Origin: Neorhodopirellula pilleata
GTDB taxonomy: Bacteria; Planctomycetota; Planctomycetia; Pirellulales; Pirellulaceae
NCBI RefSeq assembly: GCF_007859915.1
Contig: NZ_SJPM01000022.1
Span: 1-64,000 of the forward strand
Reading direction: 5' to 3'
DNA: 64,000 nucleotides
The notes beneath the pieces are model-generated. The model ran no database searches and was not told the origin of the DNA. It saw only the letters and a list, made by a program, of their open reading frames with translations. Shown piece after piece: positions 41,148-49,556 of the stretch; within the stretch, counting starts at the first letter, position 1, and each line of letters starts with the position of its first letter. Made by a program: the position numbers and the translations under genes.

Positions 41148-41807
41148 CTACGGTTGATTCTTGCTGTTACCCAAAGCCCAGATATCGTCAACTGGGATCG
41201 CCAATCCGCTGAGCAAGCGACTTTTGGCTGTTTCGCCAACGCGGCATTCTTGATCGATCTGGTACTGAGCGTCTTGAAGGGTCAACACCGAGACAACTTG
41301 TTCTTGCGGGTCAACGATCCAGTATTCGGAGACTCCCGCCTTGGCGTAGTCGATTCGTTTTTCTTCGTAGTCGCGCTGGCGTGATTTGAGATCTTCGCTA
41401 ACGATCTCGATTGCAAGATCAATCTTGTCGGGGTAGCCACGGATGTCGGCGGGTATATTTTCAGGGCGAACGTAAAGCAGGTCTGGTTCGCGAATCGTTC
41501 CTGGGAATAGTTTTATGGGAAGCGGAGCCATAAGCATTTTGCCACCAAGTTTTTGCTGACGCACATGGTCGCGAAAGCGGTCGAACAGAAACTCGAGGAT
41601 GAGTTGATGCAACCATGTGAGCATGGGCAAAATCTCAAGGCGCCCTTCCACCAATTCGGCCATCTGATTGGTGTGAAATTGCAAAAACGTCTCTTCGGAC
41701 CAACGACCTTGCGGGGCAAAAAAGTAAGCTGCTTCCCAAGCGGGTTCGCCGTCTTTGGACGGCAAACGCGGTGCTACCGAATCGAAAGGGTCGAATGCCT
41801 GCGACAT
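41148..41807 (-). CDS. Uma2-family putative endonuclease
   Basis: A 219-residue Uma2 (DUF820) protein from the ATG at 41807; the frame extends upstream through a palindrome and has no better start. Visible motifs are A-E-L-V-E-G-R-L-E-I-L, R-E-P-D-L-L-Y-V-R, I-D-L-A-I-E-I-V-S-E-D and R-I-D-Y-A-K-A-G-V-S-E-Y-W-I-V-D-P. The acidic residues and Lys fit the PD-(D/E)xK nuclease. The last segment is very close to the ruined copy at 38193-38395. Role unknown. Confidence 0.87.
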   Translation of the reverse strand: MSQAFDPFDSVAPRLPSKDGEPAWEAAYFFAPQGRWSEETFLQFHTNQMAELVEGRLEILPMLTWLHQLILEFLFDRFRDHVRQQKLGGKMLMAPLPIKLFPGTIREPDLLYVRPENIPADIRGYPDKIDLAIEIVSEDLKSRQRDYEEKRIDYAKAGVSEYWIVDPQEQVVSVLTLQDAQYQIDQECRVGETAKSRLLSGLAIPVDDIWALGNSKNQP

Positions 41808-41877
41808 GTTGTTAGGGGGTTGGCGAAGGAGCAGCGGGTGACGAAGTGACGTTATGGTGGATGTTGAATTCGCTGAC

Positions 41878-41933
41878 GTAGTGGATCTTGTTAAAGATCC
41901 CTTTGCAGGAGGATCTTTAACAAGATCCACTAC
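41878..41933. repeat. GTAGTGGATC core palindrome, simple copy
   Basis: Arms 41878-41900 and 41911-41933 are exact reverse complements and match the core of the elements at 34770 and 38402, here without further arms. It lies about 70 bases upstream of a Uma2 gene. Confidence 0.8.
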
Positions 41934-42115
41934 AAATGTTTTACTTATTGTTCCCGCGATGCTTAGCTGGGTTGAAGATCGAAATCCTTGCGAATAATGC
42001 CACTGGTTTATCACCCAGGATAACAAGATCGATTTTTATTTGCGAATTTCGTGACGCCGCTTCAGCGAAGTGGTGCAAACGCATACAACGTCGTGCTCGA
42101 CTTCTCCCCAAGCTT

Positions 42116-42401
42116 TGAGACTGCTGATTTAGTCAAGAGCGCCGATTGAAGATCAGCCGTTTGGGCGTCAGCTCCGGTTCTGCGGTGCCGAAACCGTGGC
42201 TAACGGGCTGTTGATTTAGTTTGCATCGCAACCCGATGCGTGAGTTTTGAAGTGGCGATTTTGCCTGTGGCATTGGTTTTTCGTAACCCGCTGCGTAAGC
42301 GAGGGATCATTGGAATTGACTCATCCCTCGCTTACGCTTCGGGTTACGATTAAATCAATAGCTCGCTAAGGCCAAAACGGCTCGTTAAATCAGCAGTCTC
42401 A
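42116..42401. repeat. 286-bp nested palindrome element beside fusA
   Basis: Outer arms TGAGACTGCTGATTTA and TAAATCAGCAGTCTCA, then AGCCGTTT-type, GCTAACGGGCTGTTGATTTA-type, and inner CGTAACCCGCTGCGTAAGCGAGG arms, all in matching order on both sides. It ends five bases from the fusA stop and may serve as the terminator of that gene. The remaining part of 41934-42115 holds no gene. Confidence 0.8.
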
Positions 42402-42405
42402 CTTT

Positions 42406-44499
42406 TCAGTACGAGAAACTCTCGGCGTCTTCCTTCGGGGCGGCTTGGTAACCGTAGGGTTCCATGCTGCTGCCCGCACGGCCTTGGCTGAGACTTCGCA
42501 CGGCGCTGCTGTAGCCGAACATTTCTTTGAGCGGCGCGTGGGCGGTGATCACCGTCATCGCGCCGCGAGATTCCGTCGACGCGATGATCGCCCGTCGCTG
42601 TTGCAAGTCGCCGACTAACTCGCCCATATAGTCGTCGGGCGTGGTGACCTCGACTCGCATCACCGGTTCGAGCAACACCGGTCCGGCGGCTTGGATGCCC
42701 GATTCGAACGCATCTCCCGCCGCGATCCGAAAGGCGACTTCGTCACTGCCGTCTTCATGCACTTCAGCGTCGTAGACCTCGAATCGAACGCCCGACAACG
42801 GGAAGCCGGCGATCATTCCGCCGCCGCCGGCGCGTTCTCGCATCTCTTCGATCGCAGCCGTCCGGACGGCGTTGGGCAGTGGGCATTCGGGCGGCAAGCG
42901 ATCAAAAACAACGACGGGATCCGACGGATTTTCGGTCGTCGACACGCGTGCCTTGAGCCGGGCGAACATCTGTTGGCCGTTGACGATGCGGTTGCAAACG
43001 CCGGTAACATCGGCCTTGCCGCCGATCGTTTCGCGGTAATTGACGCGGGGCTTATAAAACTTCACGTTCAAGTTGAAGTCGCGGGTCAAGCGATGTTGAA
43101 TCACCTCCAAGTGCAACTCGCCCATGCCGCTGATGATGGTTTGCCCGATCTCTTCGTTTTCGACGGCGCGGAACGTCGGGTCTTGTCGACGGAGCATGTC
43201 GAGCGTCTCTTCGAGCTTCTTGCGATCCGAAGTGCTCTCGGGTTCGATCGCCATCGACAACACCGTCTCGGCAAACTTGATACTCGGCAATTCGATCGGT
43301 GCTTTGGATTCGCAGATCGTGTCACCGGTGATGGCGAAGCGAGGGCCGATGACACAGCAAATGTCACCCGCACCGACGACTTCGCTCTGTCCGTCGCGAT
43401 CCTTCTTGGTCGCGTGAATCTGCCAAATCTGGGCGACGTTTTCTTTCTTGTCACGATTCGGACATAGCACGCGCGAGTTCTGATGAAGTTCGCCGCTGTA
43501 AACGCGGATCCAATAGTTGTCGCCCGTCTTGGCAGGCAAGATTTTAAAAACGAGTCCGCAGAAGGGCTCTTTGATGTCCGGCTTGCGAAGCTCGACGCTG
43601 TCGGGTTTCCCCGGTGCAACGCCTTGTACAGGCGGACGATCCAAGGGACTGGGCAGATAGTTCCCGACGCCGGTCATGAGCGGTTGGACGCCGATCCCGT
43701 GCAGCGCCGACCCACAGAATACGGGCTGGATCGTTCGTTCGAGACAGCCTTTGCGGATCGCCGCCATGATCACGTCACGCGGGACTTCCTGTTCCTCCAT
43801 GGCAAGTGCCATGGCGTCTTCGCTGATTTCGTAGACGGCCTCTAACATCTGCTCACGCCAGATCGCGGCGTCATCGGCGAGTTCATCGGGGATCTCGGTT
43901 TCTTTGACCGTCTTGCCTTCGGTTTCCGGATCGAACTCGAGGAATTTCATATCGACCAAATCGATAACGCCACGAAATGGATCGTTGACGTGCGTTGGTC
44001 CTTGGCCGACGGGGATTTCGACGGCGACGGGTCGCCCTCCCAACCGCGGGCCGATGTCGTTGAAGACGTTCTCGAAGTTTGCCCCTTCGCGGTCCATCTT
44101 GTTGATGAAGACGATGCGTGGCACCTCGTAACGATCCGCTTGCCGCCACACGGTTTCGCTTTGCGCTTCGACGCCTTCCCGGGCTGAAAACACCACCACC
44201 GCGCCATCGAGAACTCGTAAGCATCGTTCCACCTCGGCGGTGAAATCGACGTGACCGGGAGTGTCGAGCAAGTTAACGTTGTACGGACCCCATTTGTACT
44301 TCACGCATGCGCTGAAGATCGTGATACCGCGGTCCTGTTCTTCGGGGTCGTCGTCGGTGTCGGTCGTCCCGTGATCGACGCGACCGACGCGGTGTTTTTC
44401 GCCGCTGAGATACAACATGCGTTCGGTGACGGTGGTCTTTCCCGCGTCAATGTGAGCGATGATGCCGATGTTGCGAATCTTGGATATGTCAGCGGCCAT
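42406..44499 (-). CDS. fusA: translation elongation factor G
   Basis: A 697-residue EF-G from the ATG at 44499 (the frame opens 12 codons earlier). The G domain has the P-loop A-H-I-D-A-G-K-T-T at about 15-23, R-G-I-T-I, D-T-P-G-H and N-K-M-D. Domains II to V follow, with G-M-G-E-L-H-L-E in domain III. It moves tRNAs and mRNA through the ribosome after each peptide bond. The switch region (T-D-D-D-P-E-E-Q-D-R-G-I-T-I) is unusual; planctomycetes and spirochaetes carry a distinct EF-G lineage (spdEFG), which this may be. It follows rpsG, separated by a terminator hairpin. Confidence 0.95.
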   Translation of the reverse strand: MAADISKIRNIGIIAHIDAGKTTVTERMLYLSGEKHRVGRVDHGTTDTDDDPEEQDRGITIFSACVKYKWGPYNVNLLDTPGHVDFTAEVERCLRVLDGAVVVFSAREGVEAQSETVWRQADRYEVPRIVFINKMDREGANFENVFNDIGPRLGGRPVAVEIPVGQGPTHVNDPFRGVIDLVDMKFLEFDPETEGKTVKETEIPDELADDAAIWREQMLEAVYEISEDAMALAMEEQEVPRDVIMAAIRKGCLERTIQPVFCGSALHGIGVQPLMTGVGNYLPSPLDRPPVQGVAPGKPDSVELRKPDIKEPFCGLVFKILPAKTGDNYWIRVYSGELHQNSRVLCPNRDKKENVAQIWQIHATKKDRDGQSEVVGAGDICCVIGPRFAITGDTICESKAPIELPSIKFAETVLSMAIEPESTSDRKKLEETLDMLRRQDPTFRAVENEEIGQTIISGMGELHLEVIQHRLTRDFNLNVKFYKPRVNYRETIGGKADVTGVCNRIVNGQQMFARLKARVSTTENPSDPVVVFDRLPPECPLPNAVRTAAIEEMRERAGGGGMIAGFPLSGVRFEVYDAEVHEDGSDEVAFRIAAGDAFESGIQAAGPVLLEPVMRVEVTTPDDYMGELVGDLQQRRAIIASTESRGAMTVITAHAPLKEMFGYSSAVRSLSQGRAGSSMEPYGYQAAPKEDAESFSY

Positions 44500-44547
44500 G
44501 AAGTCGTGCTGGGAAGGAGGCGAACGAGAGGGCAAAAAAGTGTGGAC

Positions 44548-44583
44548 AAAAAAAATCGCGATCTGGGATCAGCCAGATCGCGA
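44548..44583 (-). terminator. Rho-independent terminator after rpsG
   Basis: Read leftward, a perfect 11-base-pair stem (44556-44566 with 44573-44583, loop of six bases) is followed by eight T. It lies 35 bases after the rpsG stop and about 50 bases before the fusA start, so much of fusA expression should come from its own promoter or from read-through. Confidence 0.8.
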
Positions 44584-44618
44584 ACGATTGTGATGTTTTT
44601 TTGTGGAGCCGAACAGGC

Positions 44619-45092
44619 TTACCAAGCGAAGTGGGCAAACGCCTTGTTCGCGTCGGCCATTCGGTGGGTGTTTTCCCGCTTGGTGTACGCGGCACCTTCC
44701 TTCTTGTAAGCGGCCAGCAACTCGTCGGCGAGCTTGAGGTGCATCGGACGGCCCTTCTTGTCGCGAACGGCGCCAAGTACCCAGCGGATCGCGAGGCTTT
44801 GTTGGCGGGATTTGTTGACTTGCATCGGAACTTGGTAGCTCGCACCACCGACCCGCTTGGAGCGAACTTCGATGTACGGCTTGACGTTCTCCAAGGCGGT
44901 TTCGAAAACCGCGATCGGATCTTCGTCGCCTTCGTGTCGTTTGCCGATTTCTTCCAGTGCATCATAGAAGACGCGCTGGGCGGTGGTCTTCTTGCCGTCG
45001 TACATCAAACAGTTGATGAATTTACTGGCCAACAACGAATGGTGTCGCGGATCGCCCTTGAGTTGGCTGCGACTGGAAGTGATGCGTCCCAT
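44619..45092 (-). CDS. rpsG: 30S ribosomal protein S7
   Basis: A 157-residue protein with the typical S7 sequence (S-K-F-I-N-C-L-M-Y-D-G-K-K, V-K-P-Y-I-E-V-R-S-K-R-V-G-G-A-S-Y-Q-V-P-M). It binds the 3' major domain of 16S rRNA and starts assembly of the small subunit head. It follows rpsL by 70 bases, the usual str-operon order rpsL-rpsG-fusA, and is followed by a terminator hairpin before fusA. Confidence 0.98.
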   Translation of the reverse strand: MGRITSSRSQLKGDPRHHSLLASKFINCLMYDGKKTTAQRVFYDALEEIGKRHEGDEDPIAVFETALENVKPYIEVRSKRVGGASYQVPMQVNKSRQQSLAIRWVLGAVRDKKGRPMHLKLADELLAAYKKEGAAYTKRENTHRMADANKAFAHFAW

Positions 45093-45162
45093 GAAAACTG
45101 ATCGGTAAGGAGTGAATGTGCGGGGGTTGGTGAAAAATTCGGTGAGCTAGCTCGCCCGGTGA

Positions 45163-45528
45163 CTACTTCTTGGCACCGTAACGGCTGCGGGATTGCTTGC
45201 GTCCGTCGACGCCCAATGCGTCGCGTGAACCGCGGACGACTTGGTAACGCACACCCGGCAAATCGCGGACACGACCACCGCGAACGAGCACGATCGAGTG
45301 TTCTTGCAGGTTGTGGCCTTCGCCGGGGATGTAAACGGTCACTTCTTTGCCGTTGCTCAATCGGACCCGCGTGATCTTACGCAAAGCCGAGTTCGGCTTC
45401 TTGGGGGTCATCGTCCGCACTTGCAAGCAAACGCCTTGTTTTTGAGGGCACTTTTCGAGCACTGGCGACTTGCTCTGGCTCTTCTTTAGCTTGCGATTCT
45501 TGCGAACGAGTTGATTGATGGTAGGCAT
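45163..45528 (-). CDS. rpsL: 30S ribosomal protein S12
   Basis: A 121-residue S12 starting M-P-T-I-N-Q-L-V-R-K, with the conserved loops T-P-K-K-P-N-S-A-L-R-K and E-H-S-I-V-L-V-R-G-G-R-V-R-D-L-P-G-V-R. It sits at the decoding centre and influences accuracy; the two loops carry the positions where streptomycin resistance changes arise in other bacteria. It heads the short operon with rpsG and diverges from dapA across about 300 bases. Confidence 0.98.
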   Translation of the reverse strand: MPTINQLVRKNRKLKKSQSKSPVLEKCPQKQGVCLQVRTMTPKKPNSALRKITRVRLSNGKEVTVYIPGEGHNLQEHSIVLVRGGRVRDLPGVRYQVVRGSRDALGVDGRKQSRSRYGAKK

Positions 45529-45826
45529 GGATTGACAACGAAGTGAAGATGTTCAGAGGGGTCCGTTCGTGCACCCGCAAACGCCATTTTCTTGGGCGAG
45601 CGACGAATCGAGCCGCGAAGTATCGCGGAAGACGGGTTTTTGTCAAGAGCGAACGACGTCAGCCCTCGTAAAAGTGCCCCCGAAGGCGTTATACTGGGTA
45701 ATTCGTTGAGTTCGGCGGCCGTTTTTTCGGGTCTGACCGCAACTTCACCTGGTTGCACCCGCAATTCCTTTCCCGATCGATTCCACAACCCAACCATTCC
45801 AACGCCCCCAACCGGCTTTTGATTTC

Positions 45827-46759
45827 ATGACGCAGCGTAAAGGTAGCCAATTCGCAGGCTTGGCCGTCGCCATCATTACTCCGTTCCGCGACGACCAACT
45901 CGATGTCGAGCGGCTTCGCGAACAAATCGACTTTCAAATCGAGGCGGGCACCCAGTGCATCGTGCCCGCCGGGACGACGGGTGAATCCCCGACATTGTCC
46001 CACGACGAGCACGAACGGGTGATCGCCGAAACGATCGCTCACGTGGCCGGTCGGGTGAAAGTCATGGCCGGAACGGGTAGCAACAGCACCGCCGAAGCGT
46101 TGCGATTGACCCGCCGGGCTGCCGCCGAAGGGGCCGACGCGACCTTGCAAGTCGCTCCGTATTACAACAAGCCGACCCAGGAAGGCATGTACCAGCACTT
46201 CCGGGCGATCGCCGAGGACATCGATATCCCGGTTTGTGTTTACAACATTCCCGGACGAACGGGCAAGAACATCGAAGTCGAAACAATTCAGCGTCTCGCC
46301 GAATTACCCGGCATCACGATGGTCAAGGAAGCGACCGGTTCGCTCGACCAGTGTTCGGCGGTGTTGAACACGACCGATCTGACGGTGTTGTCGGGCGACG
46401 ATTCGTTGACCTTGCCGATGATGAGTGTCGGGGCCGAAGGCGTCGTCAGCGTCGCCGGTAACGTGGTCCCCTCGGTGATGCTGGAGATGGTCCGAGCCGC
46501 CCAAGCGGGCGACTACACGACCGCGGCCGCCGTCCATCATCGGCTGTATTCGCTGTGCAGTAAAATGTTGGGACTGTCGACCAACCCGATTCCGGTCAAG
46601 GCGGCGATGCAGATGCTCGGTCGCGACACGGGTGAGCTGCGATTGCCGATGGTGGCCTTGAATGATTCCGAACGTGCGATTTTGCAGGAAACCTTGATGC
46701 AGTTCGGTCTCGATTCAACACTCGCGGGGGCGATGCAAACGAGCGGCTCGGCGTCATGA
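45827..46759 (+). CDS. dapA: 4-hydroxy-tetrahydrodipicolinate synthase
   Basis: A 310-residue TIM-barrel enzyme of lysine and diaminopimelate synthesis. It condenses pyruvate with aspartate semialdehyde in the cytoplasm. The catalytic Lys167 (T-M-V-K-E-A-T-G), Tyr139 (V-C-V-Y-N-I-P-G-R-T-G) and the T-T-G-E loop near 50-53 are in place. The length is normal. Its stop overlaps the start of the following hydrolase gene by four bases, so both are translated together although their roles seem unrelated. The gap before it (45529-45826) holds no other gene. Confidence 0.96.
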   Translation: MTQRKGSQFAGLAVAIITPFRDDQLDVERLREQIDFQIEAGTQCIVPAGTTGESPTLSHDEHERVIAETIAHVAGRVKVMAGTGSNSTAEALRLTRRAAAEGADATLQVAPYYNKPTQEGMYQHFRAIAEDIDIPVCVYNIPGRTGKNIEVETIQRLAELPGITMVKEATGSLDQCSAVLNTTDLTVLSGDDSLTLPMMSVGAEGVVSVAGNVVPSVMLEMVRAAQAGDYTTAAAVHHRLYSLCSKMLGLSTNPIPVKAAMQMLGRDTGELRLPMVALNDSERAILQETLMQFGLDSTLAGAMQTSGSAS

Positions 46760-47724
46760 GGTTCGCCGGTTTCTGCCGACTCGTTGCAGTAAGCCTCGCG
46801 GTCGCCACCGGTTGCGGTGCCTCGCTACTGGCCGATCAACGCCCCATTTCCACGCCAAGTTCTTCCATGAGTCCCTATGCGCACGCGGTCTACGAGAATG
46901 CCGCTGGTGAGAAACTCCATTACCGCATTCACTTCCCGGCCGCCGGTGTCCGTGACGACTCGGGCTCGGACGCGACCAAGTTCCCACTCGTGCTGTTCCT
47001 TCATGGGGCGGGCGAACGGGGCGACGACAACGAAGCCCAACTGAAACACGGCGCATTGGAATTTATCCGCGATGGACGCGACCAACGCTTCCCCGCGATC
47101 GTCGTGGCCCCGCAATGTCCCAAGGAAAAGCGGTGGGTGGAGACCGATTGGGGCAAAGCACCCGGCAATGGGACGTTTCCCGAAACCCCGTCCGAACCGA
47201 TGAAATTGGTTTTTGAACTGCTCGACGAGTTAGTTCAGCGAACCGACGTCGATCCATCGCGTCTTTATGTTACCGGCCTGTCGATGGGTGGTTACGGAAG
47301 CTGGTATGCGGCGGCGGAGTACTCTCCCGGCAGCTCCCACCAAGCTAACAACCGAAAGGCGAGTCCCGAGCAAATGAGTTCCGAGCAAATGAGTTCCGCA
47401 CGATTGAACGCTTCCGCGACGACAACCCGCAAGGCGACAACCAACCAGACGACCGGCGGTTTTGCCGCGATGCTCGCGATTTGCGGCGGAGCCGATCCGG
47501 ATTGGGCGGGCCGTTACGCCTCGACGGACCTGTGGGCCGTTCACGGTGATGCCGACCCGGTCGTGCCGGTCACCCGCAGTCGCGAAATGATCGCGGCGGT
47601 CGCCTCCAAAGGTCATTCCGGTGAACTTCGATATACCGAACTTCCAGGCGTTCAACACGACAGTTGGACGGCGACTTACGCCGACGAAGCCACCTACGCT
47701 TGGTTGTTCAAGCAAACCCGTTGA
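46756..47724 (+). CDS. secreted alpha/beta-hydrolase (esterase-like)
   Basis: A 322-residue protein with a signal peptide (V-A-V-S-L-A-V-A-T-G-C-G). The alpha/beta-hydrolase core shows V-L-F-L-H-G-A-G-E-R-G, nucleophile Ser in G-L-S-M-G-G-Y-G-S-W, acid in H-G-D-A-D-P-V-V-P and His in G-V-Q-H-D-S-W. This fits the group around predicted peptidases and PHB-depolymerase-like esterases. Between nucleophile and acid lies an odd 45-residue insert with a 15-base tandem duplication (E-Q-M-S-S repeated) and many Ser, Thr and Ala residues. It overlaps the dapA stop. The natural substrate is unknown. Confidence 0.85.
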   Translation: MRFAGFCRLVAVSLAVATGCGASLLADQRPISTPSSSMSPYAHAVYENAAGEKLHYRIHFPAAGVRDDSGSDATKFPLVLFLHGAGERGDDNEAQLKHGALEFIRDGRDQRFPAIVVAPQCPKEKRWVETDWGKAPGNGTFPETPSEPMKLVFELLDELVQRTDVDPSRLYVTGLSMGGYGSWYAAAEYSPGSSHQANNRKASPEQMSSEQMSSARLNASATTTRKATTNQTTGGFAAMLAICGGADPDWAGRYASTDLWAVHGDADPVVPVTRSREMIAAVASKGHSGELRYTELPGVQHDSWTATYADEATYAWLFKQTR

Positions 47725-47799
47725 TGGTTGGCAACCCGATCACTTGATCGGGTCGTCCGACCTGTTTTTTTCTTGCCGCCAACTTTCGGAGCCAACGAT

Positions 47800-48246
47800 A
47801 TGTCCGCTCAAGTTGACCAATTCAGCGCTTACCTTGATCGCGGCGGTCTGAAGTACGACCACGATGAGGATCGTGGCTTGTTTCGTTTGGCATTCGATGG
47901 CAAGCACGGCGACATTCGGGTGTTGATCATTGTCGAAGAATCCATGCTGCAAATCTTCACTCACCCCGCCAACAAAATTCCCGACAACCATCGACATCGG
48001 ATCGCCGAAGCGATCACGCGAGCCAATTACGGCTTGAAGCTCGGTAAATTCGAAATGGACTTTGACGACGGTGAATTGCGATTCCAGACCGCGATACCGA
48101 TCGAAGGCGAACTTCCCGACGACGAGGTTCTTGATCATTTACTATACGTCGGCGGCGCGATGGTCGACCGGTACATTCCGGCGTTCTTGTCGATCATCTA
48201 TGGCAACGAAGACGTCAAGCTCGCCATTGACGCCGCCGAGCTCTAG
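47800..48246 (+). CDS. YbjN-like chaperone-type protein
   Basis: From the ATG at 47800 (GGAG nine bases upstream) this is 148 residues. It has a single alpha/beta domain (F-S-A-Y-L-D-R-G-G-L-K-Y-D, R-G-L-F-R-L-A-F-D-G-K-H-G, I-A-E-A-I-T-R-A-N-Y-G-L-K-L-G) similar to the YbjN/secretion-chaperone-like fold. The role of stand-alone members is not clear. It follows the hydrolase by 75 bases and is followed immediately by nested palindromes that probably end its transcript. Confidence 0.7.
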   Translation: MSAQVDQFSAYLDRGGLKYDHDEDRGLFRLAFDGKHGDIRVLIIVEESMLQIFTHPANKIPDNHRHRIAEAITRANYGLKLGKFEMDFDDGELRFQTAIPIEGELPDDEVLDHLLYVGGAMVDRYIPAFLSIIYGNEDVKLAIDAAEL

Positions 48247-48450
48247 CGGCGCGTTGATTTAGTTTGCATCGTAACCCGAAGCGTGAGCGAGGGATGAGTC
48301 AATATCAAAGATCCCTCGCTTACGCAGCGGGTTACGAAAAAAGCGCAACTTTAAAATGCGTGAGCGAAGGTTATATAAAGAGGTGTTAATGGCGATGAAT
48401 CCCTCGCTGACGCATCGGGTTACGATTCAATCGACAGCCTGCTGGCTGAT
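48247..48450. repeat. nested palindrome element, two partial units
   Basis: Contains CTAGCGGCGCGTTGATTTAG and its partner near 48420-48450, with two AACCCG-x-AGCGTGAGCGAGGG-type palindromes between (48270-48335 and 48350-48425). The right-hand unit is diverged. Confidence 0.75.
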
Positions 48451-48509
48451 TGGGTGGTTTATCCGCTTCACGTCACTCGTATTCAACGTCACCAAGACGC
48501 CGCGTAGAC

Positions 48510-49556
48510 CTATCGAACGACCGCAACCACATCGAACGCGCTCGCACGCAATCGCGTTTGCAACCAAGCCAGACTGACGTCGAAAGTTTGAGCGTATCCG
48601 ACTTGGAATCGCGGTTTCATCGCGGCGATCTGCAATCCGATCAGCAGTCCTTCCGCCGTGATCACCCCGCCGCTGCTACCGGGGCCGAACGGCGCGTCTG
48701 GCGAAGTCGAATCATTCGGTGTTTCGTAGGACACCACGTGCTGCAACCGTCCTAAACCGTCGATCGAGAACGCAGGATAAAACGCCTGCCAAGACCAATC
48801 GTGCGACACCGCGTCGCCGACGAACTGGCCGGTCGTTCCGCTGGCGACCCATCGACTCAAGTCCGCGCCGGTGACGACGACCAGCGGTGGCGATCCGATT
48901 TCGCGAACGAAACCACTTAACCACAAGCGGTCCCATCCGGTTTCTGTCACGGCAACGTCGGGTCCGCCCGGGATGCGTCCGCGTGCCACCACATGTGATT
49001 GAATCGTTTGCGGACCATCGCCGCACACCGCGACCCGCCGCACTTGGGCTCGTTCTCGGCTCTCATTCGCCCCGCGGCCGACGAACAAATGCGATACCGT
49101 CAACAATCCCCATCGCCATCGCGGATCGTCGGGCTGGGACCGATCCGGTCGCGGTGGGATCGGCCGAACGGTCGTCCACCGGACGACTAACGCCGTCGTC
49201 GCTCGATCGTTCACGGTCGAGATGCTGACCCCGGTCGCCACGATCTCGCCGGCAGGACGAACCTGGGTAGCAATATCGAACTGCCGAAAATTTCGAGTTC
49301 GCTGGTTGAGTAATCGAACCGTTTCGATCGGTTCGATTCGTTTGGACGGTTCGACCCGCTTCAGTTTTCTATGAACGTCAAATCGGGCCCGGATGCCGAT
49401 CGATTCATTTGCAATTGATTGCACCGGAGAAAAACCGACCGAGCGGATGTTCGCCGAATCTCGACGGGCGACCCGTTTCTCAAACGTTTGTTGCAAACGC
49501 CGCAGGTCATCCAAACTCAGAAATCCAAGGCGTTGCGATGAACCCAATCGGCTCAT
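48510..49556 (-). CDS. trypsin-like serine protease fold protein
   Basis: A 348-residue protein. It has no clear signal peptide from the ATG used. The second half shows a trypsin-like fold: L-L-T-V-S-H-L-F-V with the catalytic His, and F-G-P-G-S-S-G-G-V with the Ser. The catalytic Asp is not certain. The first half is rich in Arg, Thr and Val. It is co-translated with the lipoprotein gene before it (ATGA overlap). The intact G-S-S-G-G suggests activity, in contrast to the pseudoproteases at 16897-20042. Confidence 0.65.
   Translation of the reverse strand: MSRLGSSQRLGFLSLDDLRRLQQTFEKRVARRDSANIRSVGFSPVQSIANESIGIRARFDVHRKLKRVEPSKRIEPIETVRLLNQRTRNFRQFDIATQVRPAGEIVATGVSISTVNDRATTALVVRWTTVRPIPPRPDRSQPDDPRWRWGLLTVSHLFVGRGANESRERAQVRRVAVCGDGPQTIQSHVVARGRIPGGPDVAVTETGWDRLWLSGFVREIGSPPLVVVTGADLSRWVASGTTGQFVGDAVSHDWSWQAFYPAFSIDGLGRLQHVVSYETPNDSTSPDAPFGPGSSGGVITAEGLLIGLQIAAMKPRFQVGYAQTFDVSLAWLQTRLRASAFDVVAVVR

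Noticed and set aside
42691..43467. Open frame of 258 codons on the plus strand
   Set aside because: It lies wholly antisense to fusA and shows no domain or start signal; long antisense frames are expected in GC-rich coding DNA.
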